This document shows positions 16,231 through 22,438 of a stretch of 29,327 nt of DNA, one piece after another. The DNA is from an uncultured Collinsella sp. (GTDB lineage: Bacteria; Actinomycetota; Coriobacteriia; Coriobacteriales; Coriobacteriaceae): contig URNM01000008.1 of the NCBI GenBank assembly GCA_900549185.1, forward strand, positions 1 through 29,327. Reading direction: 5' to 3'. The notes beneath the pieces were generated by a model that saw nothing but the letters and a program-made list of their open reading frames with translations, was not told where the DNA came from and did no database searches. The position numbers were made by a program, and so were the translations under genes. Numbering within the stretch: the first letter of the stretch is position 1; each line of letters opens with the position of its first letter.

Positions 16231-16827
16231 TCACCCCGCGACGTAGACCGTCCGGCCCGTCTCGCAGTCGATGGTCTCGGCATCTCCGAACCCGACCCGG
16301 ACGGCAGCCCATCCGCCGGCGCCCGCCAACTCGCCCGCCTCGGACCTCGCGGCGGCGATGAGGCGCTCGAGCTCGGCCGAGCCCACCGGTGCGGTCCCCA
16401 CCTCGAACGTGCCGCCGGCGCCGCCCGACTCGTACTCGACGACGACCGTCGAGCCGAGTGCCTCCTCGAGGGTCCCGGTCAGGCCGCCCATGTTCTCGAG
16501 GGCGTGCCCGGCGACCGTGGCCAGCGGGTAGCGGGCCATCCCGGACGCAGCCGAGCGGCCGGCCATCCGGAGTATGCCGGCGGCCACGAGTGCCTTGAGG
16601 AGTGCCGCGGGGACCGCGGCGTCGATGGCGATGTTGCCGCGCCCGCGACACCACTCGGCCGCCGCCGGCACGTTCGCCGTGAGCACGCCCCACTCGGCCA
16701 TGTAGCCCTCGGAGCGCGGGTCCGTGGCGTCGAGGAGGAGGACGGCCAGGCCGCCGCCCACGTACTCCCCGGCCACGAGGGCGAGGCGGACCGCCTCGCC
16801 CATGGAGTCGAACTCGACCGTGACCAT
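16231..16827 (-). CDS. hypothetical accessory protein
   Basis: I do not recognise this 198-residue Ala/Gly-rich soluble protein. It begins MVTVEFDSMGEAVRL. A segment near residues 112-140 (TLEEALGSTVVVEYESGG) is nearly identical to part of the frameshifted gene at 19432-19679, so the two are related or share a domain. The ATG at 16827 has AGGAGG eight bases upstream, overlapping the stop of the DUF2958 gene, so the two form an operon. Terminator downstream. Function unknown. Confidence 0.7.
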   Translation of the reverse strand: MVTVEFDSMGEAVRLALVAGEYVGGGLAVLLLDATDPRSEGYMAEWGVLTANVPAAAEWCRGRGNIAIDAAVPAALLKALVAAGILRMAGRSAASGMARYPLATVAGHALENMGGLTGTLEEALGSTVVVEYESGGAGGTFEVGTAPVGSAELERLIAAARSEAGELAGAGGWAAVRVGFGDAETIDCETGRTVYVAG

Positions 16828-16831
16828 GCGG

Positions 16832-17131
16832 CTACCTCCTCCTGACGGCGCTGAGCGGCTTCGGGGAGAAGTGCTCGTCGCGCTCGACGGCGGCGAACCC
16901 CATCTGGCGGTTCAGCTCGGCCATCTCCTTGATGCTGAAGTAGCCGAGCTCGTCGTCGTGGCCCTCGACGAGGCCGAACGCCTCGTCCGTTCCGTCGAAC
17001 TCGAGCAGCCACCAGTCCCATCCGTTCACGCACGAGAAGTAGTGGGCGTAGACTATGGGGCCCTCTGCCCCGTCCTGCCCATAGAGCCTCGGCACCGTCT
17101 TGGCGATTTCCTCGGTCATCAGCTGCTGCAT
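16832..17131 (-). CDS. DUF2958 family protein
   Basis: This 99-residue protein matches the DUF2958 pattern found on many mobile elements. It has an N-terminal LMTEEIAKTVPRLYGQ, a central YFSCVNGWDWWLLEFDG, then AFGLVEGHDDELGYFS and a C-terminal ERDEHFSPKPLSAV. The family's biochemical role is not established. The start at 17131 has GGAGG five bases upstream. The open frame continues far upstream, but that part is GC-rich noncoding sequence. It is first in a two-gene operon. Confidence 0.8.
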   Translation of the reverse strand: MQQLMTEEIAKTVPRLYGQDGAEGPIVYAHYFSCVNGWDWWLLEFDGTDEAFGLVEGHDDELGYFSIKEMAELNRQMGFAAVERDEHFSPKPLSAVRRR

Positions 17132-17469
17132 GTCTTCCTCCGTTCCGGGCACGTGGCCCTCAACATCTCGCCCCTGCGGGCAAAGCCGAATGGCGACGCC
17201 GCGCGTCGTCGTCGCCTTTGCTCCCTGCAAAGCCGCACCGGAGCGAAGACGGGTCAAGGGAGGTCCATGACGACCTCCACCAACCGGAGCGGAGCGGAGG
17301 TTTGTGCGGGGTCTCATGGGCCCCCTTGACGCGGCGTAGCGGAGGTGCCATCCGGCCGCGGAGCCGTGGCCGCCGTCGGCGGATGCCGCAAAACGTAAAA
17401 CGCTGTTTATGCTGGCCCGGACAGCACCTGCTATCATCGCCTTTCTCGCATAGAGAGGATTGTTTCGGC
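17132..17469. other. GC-rich noncoding region with several inverted repeats
   Basis: No convincing gene lies between the DUF2958 start and the small plus-strand gene. The stretch is rich in potential stems. GTCAAGGG near 17250 is mirrored by CCCTTGAC near 17330, GGAGGT and ACCTCC flank an 8-base loop near 17260-17280, and ACCGGAGCG occurs twice. It could be the DUF2958 leader, a structured RNA or oriT. I cannot decide between these. Confidence 0.45.
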
Positions 17470-17700
17470 ATGGAAGAACGTCATGTCACGACGGGGGACG
17501 GGCCGAGCGAAGCCGCCCAGCGGCTCATGGACGGTATCGGGGTATTCTCCGAGATCGAGGATTATGGCAGAAGGATTGAAGTCCTCGCCGAGGCCATGTC
17601 GGTCGGGATCAGGATCGCGGACTACGAACTGCTCGCGGCATGCGGTGCGCTCCTCGCGGCGACGAGGAACCGGAGCGAGTGGACCGGAGCTTGGCTCTAG
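17470..17700 (+). CDS. small hypothetical protein
   Basis: The 76-residue product begins MEERHVTTGDGPSEA and is mostly helical and acidic (LAEAMSVGIRIADYELLAACGALLAA). It has no known motif. GAGAGGA is present upstream but about 11 bases away, which is longer than usual. A TGCTATCAT extended -10-like sequence lies at 17429-17437. It is convergent with the next gene. Support comes from amino-acid composition and codon pattern only, so it may not be real. Confidence 0.5.
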   Translation: MEERHVTTGDGPSEAAQRLMDGIGVFSEIEDYGRRIEVLAEAMSVGIRIADYELLAACGALLAATRNRSEWTGAWL

Positions 17701-17743
17701 CCGACGTCACCCTCTGCGTTCCGCATGACGACCCAACCCTCGT

Positions 17744-18142
17744 TCACCGGACGCGCGTGTCGGCAGGCGGTGCGGAAACGTCGTTCTTCGAGCGGGTGTT
17801 CTCGAACGCCCAGACCCACCATCGCAGGCGGTCATCTGCCCCGTGAATGGGGTCCTCCCTATGGTAGCGCTCCAGCATGAGCTGAGTGGTCCAGCCGCCG
17901 AAGCGCACCGTGTAGACCGCCGTCTGCGCGTCGTGGATGACCGCGCCGAAGGGGTCTATTCGAATGATTTGGTCGATCGTGAAGCCGCGGCCGTCCGGCC
18001 AGCAGACGCGGACAGGCACCGTCGTTCCGTCGGCGTTAGTGCGGGCGTAGACGTCTACATACTGCTTATGGACGCGTCTGCCGGGCTTGCCGCCGTTGGC
18101 GCGAACGGTGATGCCGCCGCCGAAGTCCTTTGCGTGGCCCAT
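17744..18142 (-). CDS. small accessory protein, paralogue of its upstream neighbour
   Basis: This 132-residue protein contains YVDVYARTNADGT, VRVCWPDGRGFTIDQI and VYTVRFGGWTTQLMLERY. The same layout (IYIPVDANG, IHWPDGRSWKVESI, RYDVCIARRRKTVWWE) is in the upstream gene, so the two are tandem relatives. Such small proteins are common on Gram-positive mobile elements; their function is not known to me. The start at 18142 overlaps the upstream stop (TGATG), so they are coupled. The open frame continues further upstream, but only as the other gene's shadow. Its transcription is likely set by the SOS-box promoter at 18471-18528. Confidence 0.7.
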   Translation of the reverse strand: MGHAKDFGGGITVRANGGKPGRRVHKQYVDVYARTNADGTTVPVRVCWPDGRGFTIDQIIRIDPFGAVIHDAQTAVYTVRFGGWTTQLMLERYHREDPIHGADDRLRWWVWAFENTRSKNDVSAPPADTRVR

Positions 18143-18459
18143 CACTCGGGCATCACCGCCATGCCGCCACCGCGCTCGACGAACCAGTCGCCGTGCTCCC
18201 ACCAGACCGTTTTGCGCCGCCTCGCGATGCAGACGTCGTAACGCACACAGAGGTTACCGAAGATGGCGCGGCCGAACTCCTGGCGGGCGTAGATGCTCTC
18301 AACCTTCCAACTGCGGCCGTCCGGCCAGTGGATGGTGACGGGATCGGACGGGCCGTGGTCGGGGTCGTCCGCGCCGTTGGCGTCCACGGGGATGTAGATG
18401 CGCTGTGCATCAGTGGGTATGCCGCAGGTTCCCGCAAGCGAGTGCTTTTTCATGATCAT
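18142..18459 (-). CDS. small accessory protein, first of tandem pair
   Basis: The 105-residue product begins MIMKKHSLAGTCGIPT and carries the WPDGRSWKVESIY motif shared with the next gene. I choose the ATG at 18459 (or 18453), which has GGGGG seven bases upstream. ATGs further upstream, at 18477 and 18501, fall inside the LexA-like box and promoter and have no ribosome site. It is divergent from the HNH gene. Related WPDGR proteins on other elements often sit next to error-prone polymerase genes, from memory; none is present here. Confidence 0.65.
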   Translation of the reverse strand: MIMKKHSLAGTCGIPTDAQRIYIPVDANGADDPDHGPSDPVTIHWPDGRSWKVESIYARQEFGRAIFGNLCVRYDVCIARRRKTVWWEHGDWFVERGGGMAVMPE

Positions 18460-18470
18460 GCGCGTACCCC

Positions 18471-18484
18471 CGAACATCCGTTTG
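18471..18484. promoter_or_regulatory. second LexA-like (SOS) box
   Basis: CGAACATCCGTTTG fits the Gram-positive SOS box CGAAC-N4-GTTYG-type pattern. It lies between the promoter and the start of the paired small genes, about 20 bases past the first box. Confidence 0.5.
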
Positions 18485-18499
18485 TATCTCACGGGCTTC

Positions 18500-18528
18500 A
18501 TTGTCGAACGAATGTTCTTGATTGTAAA
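18500..18528 (-). promoter_or_regulatory. promoter of the tandem pair overlapped by a LexA-like box
   Basis: On the minus strand TTTACA (18528-18523) and GACAAT (18505-18500) are 17 bases apart. The plus-strand sequence CGAACGAATGTTCT at 18505-18518 is one base from a perfect CGAAC-N4-GTTCG SOS box, and fills the promoter spacer. Repressor bound there would block polymerase. The spacing of the two motifs supports real regulation. Confidence 0.6.
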
Positions 18529-18661
18529 GCGAACGTGGTGTGGGGGTTCGGTGTGCGGTGTCCGGACGGAGGGGCATGGATGTATCGCGTGGAAAGCGCC
18601 CGCGATCCGGAAGACCCGCGTCTTGGTATCATTTTGCCATCCTTGGGGAAGGAAGAATGCC

Positions 18662-19411
18662 ATGACTCAGCTCTATGAGATAGACGGGTACCACTATATA
18701 GTCGACCTGACGCCCTATTTCGTTCTCGGCGTGCTGGTCATAGCCCTGGTCTGTGCAATCGCGGTCCTGGTTCGCAGGATTCTGGCGAGCCCCTTTAGGT
18801 ATCCCTACTACGTGGCCCGCTTCGATGTGTCTGGCAGGCGCAACGTGAGGATCGAGGACTACATCGACCGTCACCTGATGGACCCGGCCGGTTGGGACGC
18901 CATCGTCGCCCATAGGGCATACATCCAGAACTGGAAGCACGAGCAAGAAGAGTATCTGAAAACCTGCCGGCTCCGCAGCCGGCGCGAGCGTCAGTACGCC
19001 GAGGCGGTCGACGATGACAGGGCCTTTAGGTTCATCACCTGCCGCGACCAAACGAGGTACAAGCAGGCCAACTACGTGAAGACGTCCTACAAGGTGTCGA
19101 TGGATGATTCCGAGCTTGACGTGAACTGGGAGTGGATCGTCGAGCGCCGCATCCGCCTCGCCGCTATCAACGACGAGGCGACGCTCAGGGACTATCACGC
19201 CAAGAACCAGCGAAGGCTGATGACGAAGCAGCTGCGCGAGCAGATCGCCCGCCGGGACAACTACACCTGCCAGATATGCGGGAAATACATGCCGGACGGC
19301 GTGGGCCTGCACGTCGACCATATCGTGCCGGTCGCGAAGGGCGGCAAGACCGTTCCATCCAACCTGCAAATGCTCTGCTCGAAATGCAACGGGCGGAAGG
19401 GCGCGCGGTAG
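18662..19411 (+). CDS. membrane-anchored HNH endonuclease
   Basis: This 249-residue protein has one membrane segment at about 18-40 (LGVLVIALVCAIAVLVRRIL), a charged helical region (60-190) and a C-terminal HNH nuclease. The nuclease shows C203-x2-C206 (CQIC), HVDH (217-220), N234, and C239-x2-C242-N (CSKCNGRKG), that is, the two zinc-binding pairs and the metal-binding His/Asn of the fold. HNH domains cut DNA, but the target here is unknown. Proteins with this layout are, from memory, present in many gut bacteria without a defined role. GGAAGGA about eight bases upstream supports the ATG. It diverges from the SOS-box promoter region, so DNA damage may control it too. Confidence 0.8.
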   Translation: MTQLYEIDGYHYIVDLTPYFVLGVLVIALVCAIAVLVRRILASPFRYPYYVARFDVSGRRNVRIEDYIDRHLMDPAGWDAIVAHRAYIQNWKHEQEEYLKTCRLRSRRERQYAEAVDDDRAFRFITCRDQTRYKQANYVKTSYKVSMDDSELDVNWEWIVERRIRLAAINDEATLRDYHAKNQRRLMTKQLREQIARRDNYTCQICGKYMPDGVGLHVDHIVPVAKGGKTVPSNLQMLCSKCNGRKGAR

Positions 19412-19431
19412 CGGCGCGTTGCAGACACGCG

Positions 19432-19679
19432 CTATTCGTCGAAGAAATCGGTGTCAACGGCCTTGATCTCGTAGACCTGTCTCGTGCTCACGCCGACGCC
19501 GTAGTCGATCATGAGGCCGGCGAACGCGCCGCCGCCGCCCGACTCGTACTCGACGACGACCGTCAAGCCGAGGGCCTCCTCGAGGGTCTCGGGCAGGCCG
19601 CCTCGTACTTGTCGCCCTTCTCCTTGGTCGTTGCCGACCCATTGACGATAGGATCAAGGGCATCGTAGACGGTCTTCAT
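19432..19679 (-). pseudogene. frameshifted small accessory gene related to 16231-16827
   Basis: A gene with an excellent ribosome site (AAGGAG seven bases before the ATG at 19679) starts MKTVYDALDPIVNGS, but the frame runs into a stop after about 38 codons. A neighbouring frame continues with LPETLEEALGLTVVVEYESG and ends at the TAG at 19434-19432. One base appears to be missing near 19600. The second part is nearly identical to a segment of the gene at 16231-16827. This is either decay within the element or a sequencing error. Confidence 0.65.
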
Positions 19680-19841
19680 ATAGCGACTCCTTTGTTGTTA
19701 TTCAGACGTCACAGACGTCACTGCCATTAGCTAAGGACCGCCGAAACTCCTCCCAATTGGAGTTTATCGGTCGATAAGTCAAGCCGACCGGCCCGCGATT
19801 ATCAATGGTTTATTTGCTTCACATAATAAATTGACTCAGGA

Positions 19842-19864
19842 TTCACCCGCAATTCACCCGCAAA
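19842..19864 (+). promoter_or_regulatory. right arm-type integrase sites
   Basis: This is an exact copy of the 23-bp tandem TTCACCCGCAA block at 7535-7557, in the same orientation, 52 bases inside attR. Together the two blocks frame the integration junctions. Confidence 0.7.
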
Positions 19865-19875
19865 GTAAACCGATA

Positions 19876-19910
19876 AAGAAAAAGCTCGGAAGCAATTTTG
19901 CTTCCGAGCT
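19876..19910 (-). terminator. element-borne terminator for tRNA-fMet
   Basis: On the minus strand AGCTCGGAAGCAA pairs perfectly over 13 bp with its inverse (19910-19898 with 19895-19883), with a two-base loop, then TTTTCTTT. It lies 9 bases after the tRNA 3' end and replaces the original terminator left behind at 7344-7372. Confidence 0.88.
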
Positions 19911-19916
19911 GCAAAG

Positions 19917-19969
19917 TCTTGGTCGCGGGGGCAGGATTTGAACCTACGACCTCCGGGTTATGAGCCCGG
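19917..19969 (-). repeat. attR: 53-bp attachment repeat inside the intact tRNA-fMet
   Basis: Identical to 7380-7432. It covers the tRNA from the anticodon arm to just past the CCA end. Since the tRNA here is complete, the element supplies the 3' part and keeps the gene functional. Confidence 0.93.
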
Positions 19970-19996
19970 CGAGCTACCAGACTGCTCCACCCCGCA
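19920..19996 (-). tRNA. initiator tRNA-fMet (anticodon CAT)
   Basis: The 77-nt cloverleaf is complete and encodes its own CCA. Acceptor stem TGCGGGG pairs with CCCCGCG with a weak T1-G72 end pair, the D-stem is GAGC/GCTC, and the T-arm is GTAGG-TTCAAAT-CCTGC. The anticodon stem has the three G-C pairs (GGG CTCATAA CCC) that mark initiator tRNA, which binds IF2 and the ribosomal P site. It is the integration target of the element. Confidence 0.95.
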
Positions 19997-20027
19997 ATGT
20001 CTGGGCGCCTCATGTGCGCATTAAAGA

Positions 20028-20056
20028 ATATTACGCGGGAGTTCGGTAAACGGCAA
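20028..20056 (-). promoter_or_regulatory. promoter of tRNA-fMet
   Basis: TTGCCG (20056-20051) and TAATAT (20033-20028) lie 17 bases apart on the minus strand, about 32 bases ahead of the tRNA 5' end. Four matches in each hexamer. Confidence 0.55.
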
Positions 20057-20150
20057 GGAAAATCTCGTAGAGCATAATTCCTTCATATTTAAACCCCTCA
20101 GCCCCTATCACCGTAAACGAATCGCAGCCGAGCGCCGTCGACGGCACGTA

Positions 20151-20156
20151 TACAAT
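20151..20156 (+). promoter_or_regulatory. possible -10 element of coaX
   Basis: TACAAT lies 37 bases before the coaX ATG. No good -35 hexamer is visible at normal spacing. Confidence 0.35.
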
Positions 20157-20192
20157 GGTGCGCGTCCTTTTATGCCAACACCGGGAGTAGAC

Positions 20193-20966
20193 ATGCTGCT
20201 CGCTATCGATATGGGAAACACGCAGACGGCCATGGGGCTGTTTGACGGAGACGAGCTGGTGCAGTCGTGGCGTATGCCCACCGACCGCTCCTATACCGCC
20301 GACGAGATCCACGTGCGCCTGATGGGCTTCTTTAAGATGTACGACCTCTCGCTCGGCGCGGTCGACGCGATCGCCTTTGCCGGCGTGGTGCCGCAGCTCT
20401 CGCGCGAATGGCGCGCCGTGGCCGACCGCATTGCCGCGGATGCCATCGTCATCGGGCCGCAGACCGCCGCCGTGACCAAGCTGCGCGCGGCGCGCCCCCA
20501 GGCCGTAGGTGCCGACCGCGTCGCTAACGCCGTTGCGGCCGAAACTTTCTACGGCGCGCCGGCAATCGTGGTGGACTTTGGCACCGCGACCAATATCGAC
20601 GTCATCGATGAGGACGGTTATTACATTGGTGGAGCGATTGCGCCGGGCATCCGCATTTCGATGGACGCGCTCGCCGCCCGAGCCGCCAAGCTCGCCAGCG
20701 TTCCGCTCGAGGCGCCCGAGCACGCCATCGGCCGCGATACCGAGGAGTGCATCAAGGTCGGCGCCGTAACGGGCGCCGCCGCAATGGCTGAGGGCCTGGT
20801 CGCGCGCATGAAGCGCGAGCTGGGCCGCGACGATGTCACCGTTATCGCCACGGGCGGTCTCGCCAGCATCGTCGCCGATTCGACCGATGCCTTCGACGTG
20901 GTCGACGGACAGCTCACCATCAAGGGTATCTGCGAAATCTACCGCCGCATGCAGGAGCTGGGATAA
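20193..20966 (+). CDS. coaX: type III pantothenate kinase
   Basis: This 257-residue enzyme phosphorylates pantothenate, the first step of coenzyme A synthesis. CoaX landmarks are DMGNTQT (6-12, phosphate-binding loop), GADR with catalytic D108, VDFGTATN (127-134) and GGAIAPGI (146-153), all of the ASKHA fold. The length is standard. I place the start at 20193, with GGGAG six bases upstream; an ATG 21 bases earlier has no ribosome site. It stands as a single gene, divergent from tRNA-fMet and followed by a bidirectional hairpin. Confidence 0.94.
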   Translation: MLLAIDMGNTQTAMGLFDGDELVQSWRMPTDRSYTADEIHVRLMGFFKMYDLSLGAVDAIAFAGVVPQLSREWRAVADRIAADAIVIGPQTAAVTKLRAARPQAVGADRVANAVAAETFYGAPAIVVDFGTATNIDVIDEDGYYIGGAIAPGIRISMDALAARAAKLASVPLEAPEHAIGRDTEECIKVGAVTGAAAMAEGLVARMKRELGRDDVTVIATGGLASIVADSTDAFDVVDGQLTIKGICEIYRRMQELG

Positions 20967-21012
20967 GACAGGGGCTTAAGTCGAGCACGAGCGCGAGCGG
21001 CGAACTAGGCAA

Positions 21013-21073
21013 TGCGTCGGTCCTATTCCTCAAAAACGAAAAATTTTCAGTTTTGAGGAATAGGACCGACGCA
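21013..21073. repeat. long hairpin repeat, copy 1 (right of coaX, beyond the ATPase stop)
   Basis: Arms of 23 bases (21013-21035 and 21051-21073) are perfect inverse copies around the 15-base centre ACGAAAAATTTTCAG. It ends two bases before the ATPase stop and can act as terminator for both convergent genes. The inner 13 bp of stem and the centre recur at 22299-22339. Confidence 0.88.
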
Positions 21074-21075
21074 CG

Positions 21076-22272
21076 CTACGCCTCACCTGCCAACCACCTC
21101 GCCAGGTCCACGATTTGCACTCCGTCGCGATCCGTGGCCTCGTGATGCGTGCGGGCGAGAATCATCTTGGGATACGCATCGCCGATGCTCAGCAGTGGCG
21201 AAATCTCGCGTTCAAATGTCTTATCCGAGCTGATGTCGTCGCTCACCTGAATGTAGAGCTTCTCGCTTCGCTTGATTGCTACAAAGTCTATTTCCTTTTT
21301 ATAGAGCACGCCGACGCATACCTCGTATCCGCGACGCAGCAGCTCGATTGCCACCATGTTCTCGTATACGCGTCCCCAATCCATATCACGTGTACCAAGA
21401 AGAGCATATTTAAACGCATGGTCCGCCAGATAGTACTTCTCGCCGCTCTTAAGGTATTTTTTGCCGCGAATGTCGTACCGACGAACTTTATAGAAGGCAA
21501 ACGCATCGCACAGATACCCCATGTACGTGCCGACCGTCTTGTTCGTAATCTTTAGCCCATCCGCATTTAATGCATCAGTAATGTTGCGTGCCGACGTAAT
21601 GTTGGAAACGTTGTCCATCATGTAATCGGCAATGCGCAGCAGCGCCGATTCGTTTCTCACATTATGCCGCTGCACGATATCTCTCACGATGAGCGTCTTA
21701 AAGACGTTGGAGAGATATTGATAGCGCTGCTCCTGCAGTGGATAAGGGTAAGAGCCGGACATACCGCCGGTTCTCGCGTACTCATCGAAGTCGCGGTCGA
21801 CCTCGCCCCCATCGCCATAGAGACGATACTCCTCAAACGAGAATGGGAAAACCTCGATCTCGAAGGTGCGCCCCGTAAAGAGCGTCGACAGATCGCTCGA
21901 CAGCAAAAAGGCATTCGATCCGGTGATGAAAATGTCGTACTGCTCGGATGCATGAAGGCTGTTGATCGCCCGCTCAAAACCGTCGCACATCTGAACTTCA
22001 TCGATAAGCAGAAAGTTTTGCTTGCCGAGCACTCGATGATCTTTTACATAGGCGAGCAACGCGTGATACTCGAGCAGGCTCTCGAACTCATCGAGGTTGT
22101 AGTTGATATGGATGACATTCGAATTGGACAGATTTGCCTCCACGTAATCGCGGAGGGCCTCGAGCAATTTTGATTTACCGCTACGCCGAATGCCCGTGAT
22201 GACCTTGATGTCCGGCACGCCAATAAGGCTCGTCAACGTGTCCATATATGACGTTCTATTGATGAGTTTCAT
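21076..22272 (-). CDS. AAA-family ATPase with DUF4143 domain
   Basis: This 398-residue protein belongs to the large DUF4143 group of ATP-binding proteins common in gut bacteria and archaea. The Walker A is GIRRSGKS (27-34), Walker B FLLIDEVQ lies near 87-94, and SGSNAFLL-like ITGSNAFLL (near 115) is a sensor motif. The C-terminal DUF4143 part ends in a nuclease-like strand, YKKEIDFVAI. The function is not established. AGGAGG five bases before the ATG supports the start. The gene is less GC-rich than its neighbours, and copies of one hairpin repeat lie on both sides of it. Both suggest acquisition as a separate cassette. Confidence 0.85.
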   Translation of the reverse strand: MKLINRTSYMDTLTSLIGVPDIKVITGIRRSGKSKLLEALRDYVEANLSNSNVIHINYNLDEFESLLEYHALLAYVKDHRVLGKQNFLLIDEVQMCDGFERAINSLHASEQYDIFITGSNAFLLSSDLSTLFTGRTFEIEVFPFSFEEYRLYGDGGEVDRDFDEYARTGGMSGSYPYPLQEQRYQYLSNVFKTLIVRDIVQRHNVRNESALLRIADYMMDNVSNITSARNITDALNADGLKITNKTVGTYMGYLCDAFAFYKVRRYDIRGKKYLKSGEKYYLADHAFKYALLGTRDMDWGRVYENMVAIELLRRGYEVCVGVLYKKEIDFVAIKRSEKLYIQVSDDISSDKTFEREISPLLSIGDAYPKMILARTHHEATDRDGVQIVDLARWLAGEA

Positions 22273-22298
22273 TGAGGCCTCCTCGCGGTCTTTTATCG

Positions 22299-22339
22299 CT
22301 ATTCCTCAAAATCGAAAAATTTTCAGTTTTGAGGAATAG
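22299..22339. repeat. hairpin repeat, copy 2 (upstream of the ATPase gene)
   Basis: Arms CTATTCCTCAAAA and TTTTGAGGAATAG (13 bp, perfect) enclose the 15-base centre TCGAAAAATTTTCAG. Centre and inner arms match copy 1 at 21013-21073 except for one centre base. Confidence 0.88.
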
Positions 22340-22367
22340 GGCGCTGGCAACCCGTTCCCCAAACAAG

Positions 22368-22403
22368 CGAAGCCCTCCCCGGTGCAGGCCGAGAAGGGCT
22401 TCG
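22368..22403 (-). terminator. terminator of the sirtuin-folPK-ligase operon
   Basis: CGAAGCCCT and AGGGCTTCG pair over 9 bp across an 18-base loop that can pair further inside. Read on the minus strand it is followed by CTTGTTTGG, only weakly T-rich. It lies about 35 bases after the stop at 22439. Confidence 0.55.
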
Positions 22404-22438
22404 TTGCCATGTCTATCTTTGGGCGCGGGCGCCTCGCG

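Larger units (their letters stand above)
7380..19969. mobile_element. 12.5 kb integrative mobilizable element in tRNA-fMet
   Basis: The element is bounded by exact 53-bp repeats of the tRNA-fMet 3' part. It carries a tyrosine integrase just inside the left end, short arm-type repeats at both ends, an excisionase-like HTH protein, a DnaB-like helicase, a ribbon-helix-helix protein, a relaxase, a VirD4-like coupling protein and accessory genes. There is no VirB4, pore or pilus gene, so it should be mobilized by a helper rather than self-transmissible. Base composition is mosaic: the integrase part is moderate in GC and the mobilization genes (12.2-16 kb) are very GC-rich. The exact crossover inside the 53 bp cannot be placed. 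Confidence 0.9.

Noticed and set aside
14117..16246. 709-codon frame rich in Arg and Pro
   Set aside because: Second frame of the coupling gene; composition is typical of GC-rich shadows.
7380..19969. Self-transmissible conjugative element
   Set aside because: No VirB4, pore, pilus or peptidoglycan-hydrolase gene is present between the ends.
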